Assembly: GCA_017654935.2 (NCBI GenBank)
Contig: CM065683.1
Span: 817,125 to 881,124, forward strand
Source of the DNA: Phymorhynchus buccinoides
Lineage: Eukaryota; Mollusca; Gastropoda; Neogastropoda; Raphitomidae
Length of the DNA: 64,000 nucleotides
Direction of reading: 5' to 3'
Every line of letters begins with the position of its first letter. Positions within the stretch are counted from its first letter, which is position 1. Positions 46,140 through 56,145 of this stretch are shown here, piece by piece. Made by a program: the position numbers and the translations under genes. The notes beneath the pieces are model-generated. The model had not been told where the DNA came from, searched no databases, and was given only the letters and a program-made list of their open reading frames with translations.

Positions 46140-46385
46140 AGATCAAATCATTATACATGTGGTCAGTATGTGTACAGCACAAGTCACTCAAATCATTATA
46201 CATGTGGTCAGTGTGTGTACAGCACAAGTCAAATCATCATACATGTGGTCAGTATGTGTACAGCACAAGTCAAATCATTATACATGTGGTCAGTGTGTGT
46301 ACAGCACAAGTCAAATCATCATACATGTGGTCAGTATATGTACAGCACAAGTCAAATCATTATACATGATAATTTATGTGGTCAG
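46140..46385. repeat. 41-bp minisatellite, right part
   Basis: About five units of the same 41-bp repeat after the LINE insertion. Confidence 0.95.
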
Positions 46386-47165
46386 TATGTACACGACAAG
46401 TGGGACACAAACATGTTGGGCAGTCTGTCAGGACTGTTTCTTGTGGCTGTGGCCTGAAACCTAACAACACATGTGGTCAGTATGTACACCACAAGTGAGA
46501 CACAAACATGTTGGGCAGTCTGTCAGGACTGTTTTGTGTGGCTGTGGCCTGAAACCTAACAACAACACATGTGGTCAGTATGTACACCACAAGTGAGACA
46601 CAAACATGTTGGGCAGTCTGTCAGAACTGTTTTGTGTGGCTGTGGCCTGAAACCTAACAACAACACATGTGGTCAGTATGTACACCACAAGTGAGACACA
46701 AACATGTTGGGCAGTCTGTCAGGACTGTTTTGTGTGGCTGTGGCCTGAAACCTAACAACAACACATGTGGTCAGTATGTACACCACAAGTGAGACACAGA
46801 CATGTTGGGCAGTCTGTCAGGACTGTTTCTTGTGGCTGTGGCCTGAAACCTAACAACAACACATGTGGTCAGTATGTACACCACAAGTGAGACACAGACA
46901 GACACAGACATGTTGGGCAGTCTGTCAGGACTGTTTTGTGTGGCTCTGGCCTGAAACCTAACAACAACACATGTGGTCAGTATGTACACCACAAGTGAGA
47001 CACAGACAGACACAGACATGTTGGGCAGTCTGTCAGGACTGTTTTGTGTGGCTGTGGCCTGAAACCTAGCAACAACACATGTGGTCAGTATGTACACCAC
47101 AAGTGAGACACAGACATGTTGGGCAGTCTGTCAGGACTGTTTCGTGTGGCTCTGGCCTGAAACCT
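46386..47165. repeat. 98-bp minisatellite derived from the 41-bp unit
   Basis: About eight units of 'acatgtggtcagtatgtaca' + 'ccacaagtgagacacagaca' + 'tgttgggcagtctgtcagga' + 'ctgttttgtgtggctgtggc' + 'ctgaaacctaacaacaac'. The first 28 bases are a shortened version of the adjacent 41-bp unit, so the 98-mer is a new higher-order unit born at the array edge. Confidence 0.93.
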
Positions 47166-47400
47166 AACGCGTCAAGTAGCAGATTTGAGCGTCAAAGATG
47201 CACATCTTTCTGAAACAATTAACACTATAATTGAATTCACTTGAATTCATCATTATGTATAACAACTAACACTGTAATTTAATTCACTAGAAGTTATCAG
47301 TATGTGCACCTAGTCAAGGTCAGTACAGTAGAATTTATGATTATATGTGAAATGTGATCGTTGTATTATATGTGAAATGTGATCGTTGTATTATGTGGAA
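47166..47400. other. Unique sequence with short duplications
   Basis: Includes a duplicated 'cactgtaatttaattcacta'-like block and three 'gtgaaatgtgatcgttgtat' repeats that foreshadow the 25-bp array. Confidence 0.55.
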
Positions 47401-47409
47401 TGTGATCGT

Positions 47410-47755
47410 TGTATAATAATAATAATAATAATACAGAATTTTTATATAGCACACCTCTCAGTTAAACTGGAGCTCTTTGCGCTTTACAAATCATTAAAAT
47501 AAGATACATAAATAAGCACCACTAAAGTAATACACAAAAGCTACAATAAATACTCGCATTAATACAGTACATCCGTAGGCATAAACACATATAAACATCA
47601 AATATAGCAATATATATTCAATCACACGCAGACAAACAAGGATCAACACATTAGTACTTTAATATGAATTAAAAAAATAATTAAACATCAAAACCTATTA
47701 GTTCCTTCACACAGAAATATGCACGCACGCGTGTGCACACCTCCCCCTTGTATAT
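47410..47755 (-). mobile_element. Reverse-oriented LINE/SINE 3' end
   Basis: A (taa)n tract followed by 'tttttatatagcacacctct' and 'gctctttgcgctttacaaat'. This is the reverse complement of the '...gcgctat...attattatt' type of tail seen at 39500 and 51050, but a diverged family. Confidence 0.5.
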
Positions 47756-48195
47756 AATCGTTATATTATATGTGATTGTTATATTATATGTGAAATGTGA
47801 TTGTTATATTATATGTGAAATGTGATTGTTATATTATATGTGAAATGTGATTGTTATATTATATGTGAAATGTGATTGTTATATTATATGTGAAATGTGA
47901 TTGTTATATTATATGTGAAATGTGATTGTTATATTATATGTGAAATGTGATATTATATGTGAAATGTGATTGTTATATTATATGTGAAATGTGATTGTTA
48001 TATTATATGTGAAATGTGATTGTTATATTATATGTGAAATGTGATTGTTATATTATATGTGAAATGTGATTGTTATATTATATGTGAAATGTGATTGTTA
48101 TATGTGAAATGTGATTGTTATATTATATGTGAAATGTGATTGTTATATTGTGAAATGTGATTGTTATATTATATGTGAAATGTGATTGTTATATT
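47756..48195. repeat. 25-bp minisatellite
   Basis: About 17 units of 'ttatattatatgtgaaatgt' + 'gattg', with occasional deletions. Confidence 0.96.
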
Positions 48196-49952
48196 AATTA
48201 TGCACCACAGGCAGGAGAAGACACCGGTCAGGGTTAGGGTTAGGGTTAGCATGAGGTGATCGTTGTATTATAATAATTATGCACCACAGGCAGGAGAAGA
48301 CCCCGGTCAGGGGTTAGGGTTAGGGTTAGCATGAGGTGATCGTTGTATTATAATAATTATGCACCGCAGGCAGGAGAAGACTCTGGTTAGGGTTAGGGTT
48401 AGCATGAGGTGATCATTGTATTATAATAATTATGCACCGCAGGCAGGAGAAGACCCTGGTTAGGGTTAGGGTTAGCATGAGGTGATCGTTGTATTATAAT
48501 AATTATGCACCGCAGGCAGGAGAAGACCCTGGTTAGGGTTAGGGTTAGCATGAGCCGTGAGGTGATCGTTGTATTATAATAATTATGCACCGCAGGCAGG
48601 AGAAGACCCTGGTTAGGGTTAGGGTTAGGGTTAGCATGAGGTGATCATTGTATTATAATAATTATGCACCGCAGGCAGGAGAAGACCCTGGTTAGGGTTA
48701 GGGTTAGGGTTAGCATGAGGTGATCATTGTATTATAATAATTATGCACCGCAGGCAGGAGAAGACCCTGGTTAGGGTTAGGGTTAGCATGAGGTGATCGT
48801 TGTATTATAATAATTATGCACCGCAGGCAGGAGAAGACCCTGGTTAGGGTTAGGGTTAGCATGAGCCGTGAGGTGATCGTTGTATTATAATAATTATGCA
48901 CCGCAGGCAGGAGAAGACCCTGGTTAGGGTTAGGGTTAGCATGAGGTGATCATTGTATTATAATAATTATGCACCGCAGGCAGGAGAAGACCCTGGTTAG
49001 GGTTAGGGTTAGCATGAGGTGATCGTTGTATTATAATAATTATGCACCGCAGGCAGGAGAAGACCCTGGTTAGGGTTAGGGTTAGCATGAGGTGATCGTT
49101 GTATTATAATAATTATGCACCGCAGGCAGGAGAAGACCCTGGTTAGGGTTAGGGTTAGCATGAGGTGATCGTTGTATTATAATAATTATGCACCACAGGC
49201 AGGAGAAGACCCTGGTTAGGGTTAGGGTTAGCATGAGGTGATCGTTGTATTATAATAATTATGCACCACAGGCAGGAGAAGACCCCGGTCAGGGTTAGGG
49301 TTAGGGTTAGCATGAGGTGATCGTTGTATTATAATAATTATGCACCACAGGCAGGAGAAGACCCTGGTTAGGGTTAGGGTTAGCATGAGGTGATCGTTGT
49401 ATTATAATAATTATGCACCGCAGGCAGGAGAAGACCCTGGTTAGGGTTAGGGTTAGCATGAGGTGATCGTTGTATTATAATAATTATGCACCACAGGCAG
49501 GAGAAGACCCCGGTCAGGGTTAGGGTTAGGGTTAGCATGAGGTGATCGTTGTATTATAATAATTATGCACCACAGGCAGGAGAAGACCCCGGTCAGGGTT
49601 AGGGTTAGCATGAGGTGATCGTTGTATTATAATAATTATGCACCGCAGGCAGGAGAAGACCCCGGTCAGGGTTAGGGTTAGGGTTAGCATGAGGTGATCG
49701 TTGTATTATAATAATTATGCACCACAGGCAGGAGAAGACCCTGGTTAGGGTTAGGGTTAGCATGAGGTGATCGTTGTATTATAATAATTATGCACCACAG
49801 GCAGGAGAAGACCCTGGTTAGGGTTAGGGTTAGCATGAGGTGATCGTTGTATTATAATAATTATGCACCACAGGCAGGAGAAGACCCTGGTTAGGGTTAG
49901 GGTTAGGGTTAGCATGAGGTGATCGTTGTATTATAATAATTATGCACCACAG
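48196..49952. repeat. 74-80-bp array carrying the exon 2 splice acceptor
   Basis: About 23 units of 'gcatgaggtgatcgttgtat' + 'tataataattatgcacc(a/g)c' + 'ag|gcaggagaagacccyggt' + '(c/t)agggttagggttag'. The 'caccacag|gcaggagaagac' part is identical to the acceptor and first bases of exon 2 (49953). The remainder is intron sequence and a GGGTTA motif. The unit appears to have formed when the exon's two CAGG words recombined, deleting 12 bases. Confidence 0.95.
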
Positions 49953-50249
49953 GCAGGAGAAGACCCCGGTCAGGCAGCCTGTCAGGGTTGTTCCGGCGCC
50001 GCAGGTCGTCCTCAGGACTGAAGGTCCCCAGTCAGAACAGCCTGGAACTCAGCAAGCTGTTTGGGGCCAAGATCCGGCGCCGCCACAAGGCGGGGCAGAA
50101 TGAGGAGGAAGGCTTTGTGCTGGGCCTGGGGCTGTTCACTGTGGAACACAGGGACCCCAACACCCTGAGGGAGAGGGAGGTCTACTTTGAACACCCCTCT
50201 GTGGAGATCTGCACGCGATGGAGCGACAAACTGAATGACTTTCTATCAT
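49953..50249 (+). CDS. CERK-like lipid kinase, exon 2 (PH-like region)
   Basis: 297 nt, acceptor caccacag, donor TCAT|gtgagt. Starts with 2 bases completing Gly from exon 1, ends with 1 base (T). Encodes an Arg/Ser-rich segment (RSGSLSGLFRRRRSSSG), then LELSKLFGAKIRRRHK and a series of beta-strand-like segments (GFVLGLGLFTVEHRD, EREVYFEHPSVEICTRW), ending SDKLNDFLS. It matches the part of CERK/CERKL where a PH-like domain closes with a Trp-containing C-terminal helix. The acceptor has a poor, A/T-rich tract instead of a strong pyrimidine run, although more than 20 identical competitors lie upstream. Confidence 0.82.
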
Positions 50250-50710
50250 GTGAGTTGACCATTAACATCATTGTCACTTTATATAGTGGAACACAAGGAC
50301 TCCAACACCCTGAGGGAGAGGGAGGTCTACTTTGAACACCCCTCTGTGGAGATCTGCACGCGATGGAGCGACAAACTGAATGACTTTCTATCATGTGAGT
50401 TGACCATTAACATCATTGTCACTTTATATAGTGGAACACAAGGACCCCAACACCCTGAGGGAGAGGGAGGTCTACTTTGAACACCCTTCTGTGGAGATCT
50501 ACACGCGATGGAGCAACAAACTGAATGACTTTCTATCATGTGAGTTGACCATTAACATCATTAGTTGTCACTTTATATAGTGGAACACAAGGACTCCAAC
50601 ACCCTGAGGGAGAGGGAGGTCTACTTTGAACACCCCTATGTGGAGACCATTGTAAGTCTTTAGTTGTCTCTTTATATAGTGGAACCCCAACACCCTGAGG
50701 GAGAGGGAGG
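50250..50710. repeat. Tandem duplications of exon 2's 3' part plus donor
   Basis: 145-bp units starting at the donor. Each has 37 bases of intron (gtgagttgac ... tttatatag) followed by 108 bases copied from exon 2 (TGGAACACA ... TCAT) and another GTGAGT. Two full copies (50287-50394, 50432-50539), a third with a changed end and gtaagt donor (50581-50651), and a partial fourth (50680-50710). The 108-nt copies are open, in the exon's frame, and begin and end in phase 1. Confidence 0.95.
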
Positions 50711-50881
50711 TACAGTTTTTTTAAACTATAAGGCGCACCTCATTATAAGACATATCCCCCAAATTTTGCATCAAAATCAGATTTTGGTATAATAGTTTCT
50801 TTCTGAATTACTAGTCAGATTTTAAGCGCAAGGATCTTAGTTTGGAAAGGAAGTATTGCCGTGTAGTCTGAATATATGGTA
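50711..50881. mobile_element. MITE (mariner-like, AAGGCGCAC type)
   Basis: About 170 bases with imperfect terminal inverted repeats ('tacagtttt...actataaggc' against '...tagtctgaatatatggta') and the internal words 'ataaggcgcacc' and 'tttaagcgcaag', typical of short Tc1/mariner-derived MITEs. It interrupts the fourth copy of the exon 2 duplication at a TA. Confidence 0.5.
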
Positions 50882-50916
50882 TTTTGATAATGTTTGAACA
50901 CCCCTCTTTGGAGACC

Positions 50917-51100
50917 AAGACTCACTACTTTCAAAGCTCATTCGGTTTGTACATGTTTCCTTCTTGATCTTGTACCTGGGAGAATGATTGGGTAATAATG
51001 TCTTGTGCGACTGTGGGTGTATCAGTGAATAGAAGCACATTGAGTGTAAAATAATTATAGAAAGGCGCTATAGAAATGTTATCAATTATTATTATTATTT
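50917..51100 (+). mobile_element. LINE 3' end with (ATT)n tail
   Basis: A near-copy of 39380-39565 ('ctttcaaagctcattcggtt', 'cttgtacctggg', 'aaaggcgctatagaaat', then attattattattt). It sits inside the fourth exon 2 copy: 'tttgaacacccctctttgga' before, 'agatctgcacacaatagagt' after. Confidence 0.85.
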
Positions 51101-51189
51101 AGATCTGCACACAATAGAGTGAACAAATTGAACGACTTTCTATCCTGTTATTTTCATTGGTTTGCTGGATTTGAAATGGGTGTGTTTTT

Positions 51190-53705
51190 TATTGTTAAAG
51201 CTAAAGGTAGTTAGTTTGTATTGAACCCTCCCAATGGTCCTTTAGGCTAGGAGCCAGCCAACTCACTGGTTTGATAAAGGTAGTTAGTATTGAACCCTCC
51301 CAATGGTCCTTTAGGCTAGGAGCCAGCCAACTCACTGGTTTGATAAAGGTAGTTAGTTTGTATTGAACCCTCCCAATGGTCCTTTAGGCTAGGAGCCAGC
51401 CAACTCACTGGTTTGATAAAGGTAGTTAGTTTGTATTGAACCCTCCCAATGGTCCTTTAGGCTAGGAGCCAGCCAACTCACTGGTTTGATAAAGGTAGTT
51501 TGTATTGAACCCTCCCAATGGTCCTCTAGGCTAGGAGCCAGCCAACTCACTGGTTTGATAAAGGTAGTTAGTTAGTTTGTATTGAACCCTCCCAATGGTC
51601 CTTTAGGCTAGGAGCCAGCCAACTCACTGGTTTGATAAAGGTAGTTAGTTTGTATTGAACCCTCCCAATGGTCCTTTAGGCTAGGAGCCAGCCAACTCAC
51701 TGGTTTGATAAAGGTACATGTAGTTAGTTTGTATTGAACCCTCCCAATGGTCCTCTAGGCTAGGAGCCAGCCAACTCACTGGTTTGATAAAGGTAGTTAG
51801 TTAGTTTGTATTGAACCCTCCCAATGGTCCTCTAGGCTAGGAGCCAACCAACTCACTGGTTTGATAAAGGTACATGTAGTTAGTTTGTATTGAACCCTCC
51901 CAATGGTCCTTTAGGCTAGGAGCCAGCCAACTCACTGGTTTGATAAAGGTAGTTAGTTAGTTTGTATTGAACCCTCCCAATGGTCCTTTAGGCTAGGAAC
52001 CAGCCAACTCACTGGTTTGATAAAGGTAGTTAGTTAGTTTGTATTGAACCCTCCCAATGGTCCTTTAGGTTAGGAGCCAGCCAACTCACTGGTTTGATAA
52101 AGGTAGTTAGTTTGTATTGAACCCTCCCAATGGTCCTCTAGGCTAGGAGCCAGCCAACTCACTGGTTTGATAAAGGTAGTTAGTTTGTATTGAACCCTCC
52201 CAATGGTCCTCTAGGCTAGGAGCCAGCCAACTCACTGGTTTGATAAAGGTAGTTAGTTAGTTTGTATTGAACCCTCCCAATGGTCCTCTAGGCTAGGAGC
52301 CAGCCAACTCACTGGTTTGATAAAGGTAGTTAGTTAGTTTGTATTGAACCCTCCCAATGGTCCTCTAGGCTAGGAGCCAGCCAACTCACTGGTTTGATAA
52401 AGGGTAGTTAGTTTGTATTGAACCCTCCCAATGGTCCTCTAGGCTAGGAGCCAGCCAACTCACTGGTTTGATAAAGGTAGTTAGTTTGTATTGAACCCTC
52501 CCAATGGTCCTCTAGGCTAGGAGCCAGCCAACTCACTGGTTTGATAAAGGTAGTTAGTTTGTATTGAACCCTCCCAATGGTCCTCTAGGCTAGGAGCCAG
52601 CCAACTCACTGGTTTGATAAAGGTACATGTAGTTAGTTTGTATTGAACCCTCCCAATGGTCCTTTAGGTTAGGAGCCAGCCAACTCACTGGTTTGATAAA
52701 GGTAGTTAGTTTGTATTGAACCCTCCCAATGGTCCTCTAGGCTAGGAGCCAGCCAACTCACTGGTTTGATAAAGGTAGTTAGTTAGTTTGTATTGAACCC
52801 TCCCAATGGTCCTCTAGGCTAGGAGCCAGCCAACTCACTGGTTTGATAAAGGTAGTTAGTATTGAACCCTCCCAATGGTCCTCTAGGCTAAGGAGCCAGC
52901 CAACTCACTGGTTTAATAACGGTAGTTAGTTTGTATTGAACCCTCCCAATGGTCCTCTAGGCTAGGAGCCAGCCAACTCACTGGTTTGATAAAGGGTTAG
53001 GGTTAGGAGCCAGCCAACTCACTGGTTTGATAAAGGTAGTTAGTATTGAACCCTCCCAATGGTCCTTTAGGCTAAGGAGCCAGCCAACTCACTGGTTTAA
53101 TAACGGTAGTAGTTTGTATTGAACCCTCCCAATGGTCCTCTAGGGTTAGGAGCCAGCCAACTCACTGGTTTGATAAAGGGTTAGGGTTAGGAGCCAGCCA
53201 ACTCACTGGTTTGATAAAGGGTTAGGGTTAGGAGCCAGCCAACTCACTGGTTTGATAAAGGGTTAGGGTTAGGAGCCAGCCAACTCACTGGTTTGATAAA
53301 GGTTTAGGGTTAGGAGCCAGCCAACTCACTGGTTTGATAAAGGGTTAGGGTTAGGAGCCAGCCAACTCACTGGTTTGATATAGGTTTAGGGTTAGGAGCC
53401 AGCCAACTCACTGGTTTGATATAGGTTTAGGGTTAGGAGCCAGCCAACTCACTGGTTTGATAAAGGTTTAGGGTTAGGAGCCAGCCAACTCACTGGTTTG
53501 ATAACTTAGGGTTAGGAGCCAGCCAACTCACTGGTTTGATAAAGGGTTAGGGTTAGGAGCCAGCCAACTCACTGGTTTGATAAAGGGTTAGGGTTAGGAG
53601 CCAGCCAACTCACTGGTTTGATAAAGGGTTAGGGTTAGGAGCCAGCCAACTCACTGGTTTGATAAAGGGTTAGGGTTAGGAGCCAGCCAACTCACTGGTT
53701 TGATC
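51190..53705. repeat. 73-bp array converting to a 41-bp array
   Basis: About 25 units of 'gataaaggtagttagtttgt' + 'attgaaccctcccaatggtc' + 'ct(t/c)taggctaggagccagcc' + 'aactcactggttt', with small agtt/catgt length variants. From about 52995, and continuously from 53150, units are shortened to 'gataaagggttagggttagg' + 'agccagccaactcactggtt', about 41 bp. The middle part is replaced by telomere-like ggttag. Confidence 0.95.
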
Positions 53706-53968
53706 TTGTCACCTCCAAATAGCAGTATTACTTTGTTGGATAAACATTGACATTGAAGAAAGTTTAACAATCTTATAACTTTTTGATCTTTTCAAAAGAT
53801 TTAAAATAGCTGCATTGATCTATAATACATTACAAATGTATTTGGAAAGCCAATGCCTCCACTTTTCTGTCAGTTACCAGTAAGTCATTTTAATATGGTT
53901 CTAGTGTTGTATGATTTAAAGCAGTGAATATTGTCTCGATATATGTTGATCTTGTTGTACTGTGGCAG
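53706..53968. other. Unique intron sequence
   Basis: Sequence upstream of the first exon 3-like acceptor. No gene. Confidence 0.5.
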
Positions 53969-54535
53969 CTATCGAGGGGCGTCCTTTGTTTGAATGCGTT
54001 ATGAATGCTAACGTGTGCGTGCGCTTTGATTTGATTTATATCAAGATTCAGCGCCGTATAAATACTGTATGTTGTTGTTATTGTCCTAAGAACGTCAAGT
54101 TGTTCCTACAGCCCTATGCCGGAGACAAGAGTGGGCACAGCATTTTCAAACACAAGATCTCCATATGAACAATAATGTTATGTTGTTGCAGCTATCGAGG
54201 GGCGTCCTAAGAACGTCAAGCTGTTCCTACAGCCCTATGCCGGGGACAAGGGTGGTCTTCAAACACAAGATCTCCATATGAACAATTATGTTTTGTTGTT
54301 GCAGCTATCGAGGGGCATCCTAAGAACGTCAAGCTGTTCCTACAGCCCTATGTCGGAGACAAGGGTGGGCCCAGCGTCTTCAAACACAAGATCTCCATAT
54401 GAACAATAATGTTTTGTTGTTGCAGCTATCGAGGGCCGTCCCAAGAATGTTAAGCTGTTCCTACAGCCCTATGCCGGGGACAAGGGTGGTCTTCAAACAC
54501 AAAATCTCCATATGAATTATGTTATGTTGTTGCAG
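53969..54535. repeat. Four partial copies of exon 3 with its acceptor
   Basis: Copies start at 53969, 54192, 54305 and 54426, each after 'ttg(t/c)...gcag', with 'ctatcgaggg(g/c)c(g/a)tcc' and the first 60-80 bases of exon 3. They end at 'atctccatatgaa', giving an in-frame or near-frame stop (ATA TGA), and lack a donor. The first is split by about 100 bases of foreign sequence (53985-54084). Two carry an 8-base deletion (ggtggtcttc). Confidence 0.93.
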
Positions 54536-54667
54536 CTATCGAGGGGCGTCCTAAGAACGTCAAGCTGTTCCTACAGCCCTATGCCGGGGACAAGGGTGGG
54601 CGCAGCGTCTTCAAACACAAGATCTTGCCGCTGTTCCAAAATGCTGGAGTGGCAGCCGACGTCACCA
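54536..54667 (+). CDS. CERK-like lipid kinase, exon 3 (start of kinase domain)
   Basis: 132 nt, acceptor tgttgttgcag, donor ACCA|gtaagc. Its 2-base start completes the split codon from exon 2 (T+CT, Ser). Translation: IEGRPKNVKLFLQPYAGDKGG, continuing RSVFKHKILPLFQNAGVAADVT. This is the first beta-alpha unit of the diacylglycerol/ceramide/sphingosine kinase fold. In ceramide kinases this unit reads RPK-hydrophobic-NPxxGxxxG. Here the usual Asn-Pro is Gln-Pro, and the loop is YAGDKGG, so the nucleotide-binding loop is only partly conserved, as in CERKL. The neighbouring decoy copies keep the same reading. Confidence 0.85.
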
Positions 54668-54759
54668 GTAAGCGCACTGCCGGTTGTTTGTTTGCCTTTT
54701 TTGTTTGTGACAAGTGGTACATTTTATAAAATAACGTTGTTGGTTTTTTTCTTGTTCTT

Positions 54760-56145
54760 CTATTTCGGAGGTCCTCTTCAACATCATTATTACTGTATTC
54801 AATTTTGGTTCTCTTTCATTCCTCAATGAGGTGTGTAGACAGTATTGTGGTATTGCGGACTGTGGCCATTTTAACATCATTATTATTACTGTATTCAATT
54901 TTGGTTCTCTTTCATTCCTTAATGAGGTGTGTAGACAGTATTGTGGTACAGTCGACCCCCTCACGAACGGCCCTCTGATTTACGACCTCCCCTCTTTTAA
55001 GACCGAAATATGAATGACGGATCGTTTTTCTTCAAAACTTGCCTCCTCATTTACGACTCCCCCTCTAACGCGTTTTACGACGTAAATCGTGTTGATTTTA
55101 CGACCGATGCAACACATTCTGACAATTATCAGTCGCAAAAACGTATGATATCTATCCTTCTCGGCCTCAGTTCGAGCCGACGCACAGCTGGGGTAGCACT
55201 GTTGTTAGCCAATGTCAATCTCGCGAGGGTCCGATCTCGAAAGATTTACGGTGTAGTGAGTGCATTGTTTTGGTCACCCCTGATTTAAGACCCCCCTCTT
55301 TTACGACCGATTTTTCAAGATTTTTTGAAGGTCTTAAAAGAGGGGGTCGACTGTACTGCGGACTGTGTCCATTTCAACATCATTATTACTGTATTCAATG
55401 TTGGTTCTCTTTCATTCCTTAATGAGGTGTGTAGACAGTATTATGGTATTGCGGACTGTGGCCATTTCAACATCGTCATTATTACTGTATTCAATGTTGG
55501 TTCTCTTTCATTCCTCAATGAGGTGTGTAGACAGTATTGTGGTACTGCGGACTGTGGCCATTTCAACATCGTTATTATTACTGTATTCAATGTTGGTTCT
55601 CTTTCATTCCTTAATGAGGTGTGTAGACAGTATTGTGGTATTGCGGACTGTGGCCATTTCAACATCGTCATTATTACTGTATTCAATGTTGGTTCTCTTT
55701 CATTCCTCAATGAGGTGTGTAGACAGTATTGTGGTACTGCGGACTGTGGCCATTTCAACATCGTTATTATTACTGTATTCAATGTTGGTTCTCTTTCATT
55801 CCTTAATGAGGTGTGTAGACAGTATTGTGGTATTGCGGACTGTGGCCATTTCAACATCGTTATTATTACTGTATTCAATGTTGGTTCTCTTTCATTCCTC
55901 AATGAGGTGTGTAGACAGTATTGTGGTATTGTGGACTGTGGCCATTTCAACATCGTTATTATTACTGTATTCAATGTTGGTTCTCTTTCATTCCTCAATG
56001 AGGTGTGTAGACAGTATTGTGGTATTGCGGACTGTGGCCATTTCAACATCGTCATTATTACTGTATTCAATGTTGGTTCTCTTTCATTCCTTAATGAGGT
56101 GTGTAGACAGTATTGTGGTATTGCGGACTGTGGCCATTTCAATAG
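54760..56145. repeat. 96-bp array in intron 3
   Basis: About 11 units of 'attgcggactgtggccattt' + 'caacatcgttattattactg' + 'tattcaatgttggttctctt' + 'tcattcctcaatgaggtgtg' + 'tagacagtattgtggt', with a 405-bp MITE in an early unit. 96 is a multiple of 3, so frames on both strands remain open for more than 230 codons. Not coding. Confidence 0.96.
54949..55353. mobile_element. pogo/Tigger-like MITE with TA duplication
   Basis: 405 bases starting CAGTCGACCCCCTC and ending GAGGGGGTCGACTG, with perfect inverted ends and TA on each side (54947-54948, 55354-55355). Removing it and one TA restores an array unit (attgtggTActgcggact). No transposase motif inside; a short ORF at 55010-55288 is unrecognised. 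Confidence 0.9.

Noticed and set aside
46771..47100. 109-codon minus-strand frame in the 98-bp array
   Set aside because: Period-based open frame, no start context, interrupted in other units.
48196..49952. CRISPR-like regular repeats
   Set aside because: Units are repeated along their whole length with no unique spacers, the organism is a eukaryote, and the unit is explained by duplicated exon/intron sequence.
55010..55288. 92-codon ORF in the pogo-like MITE
   Set aside because: No transposase or other motif; the element is too short to be autonomous.
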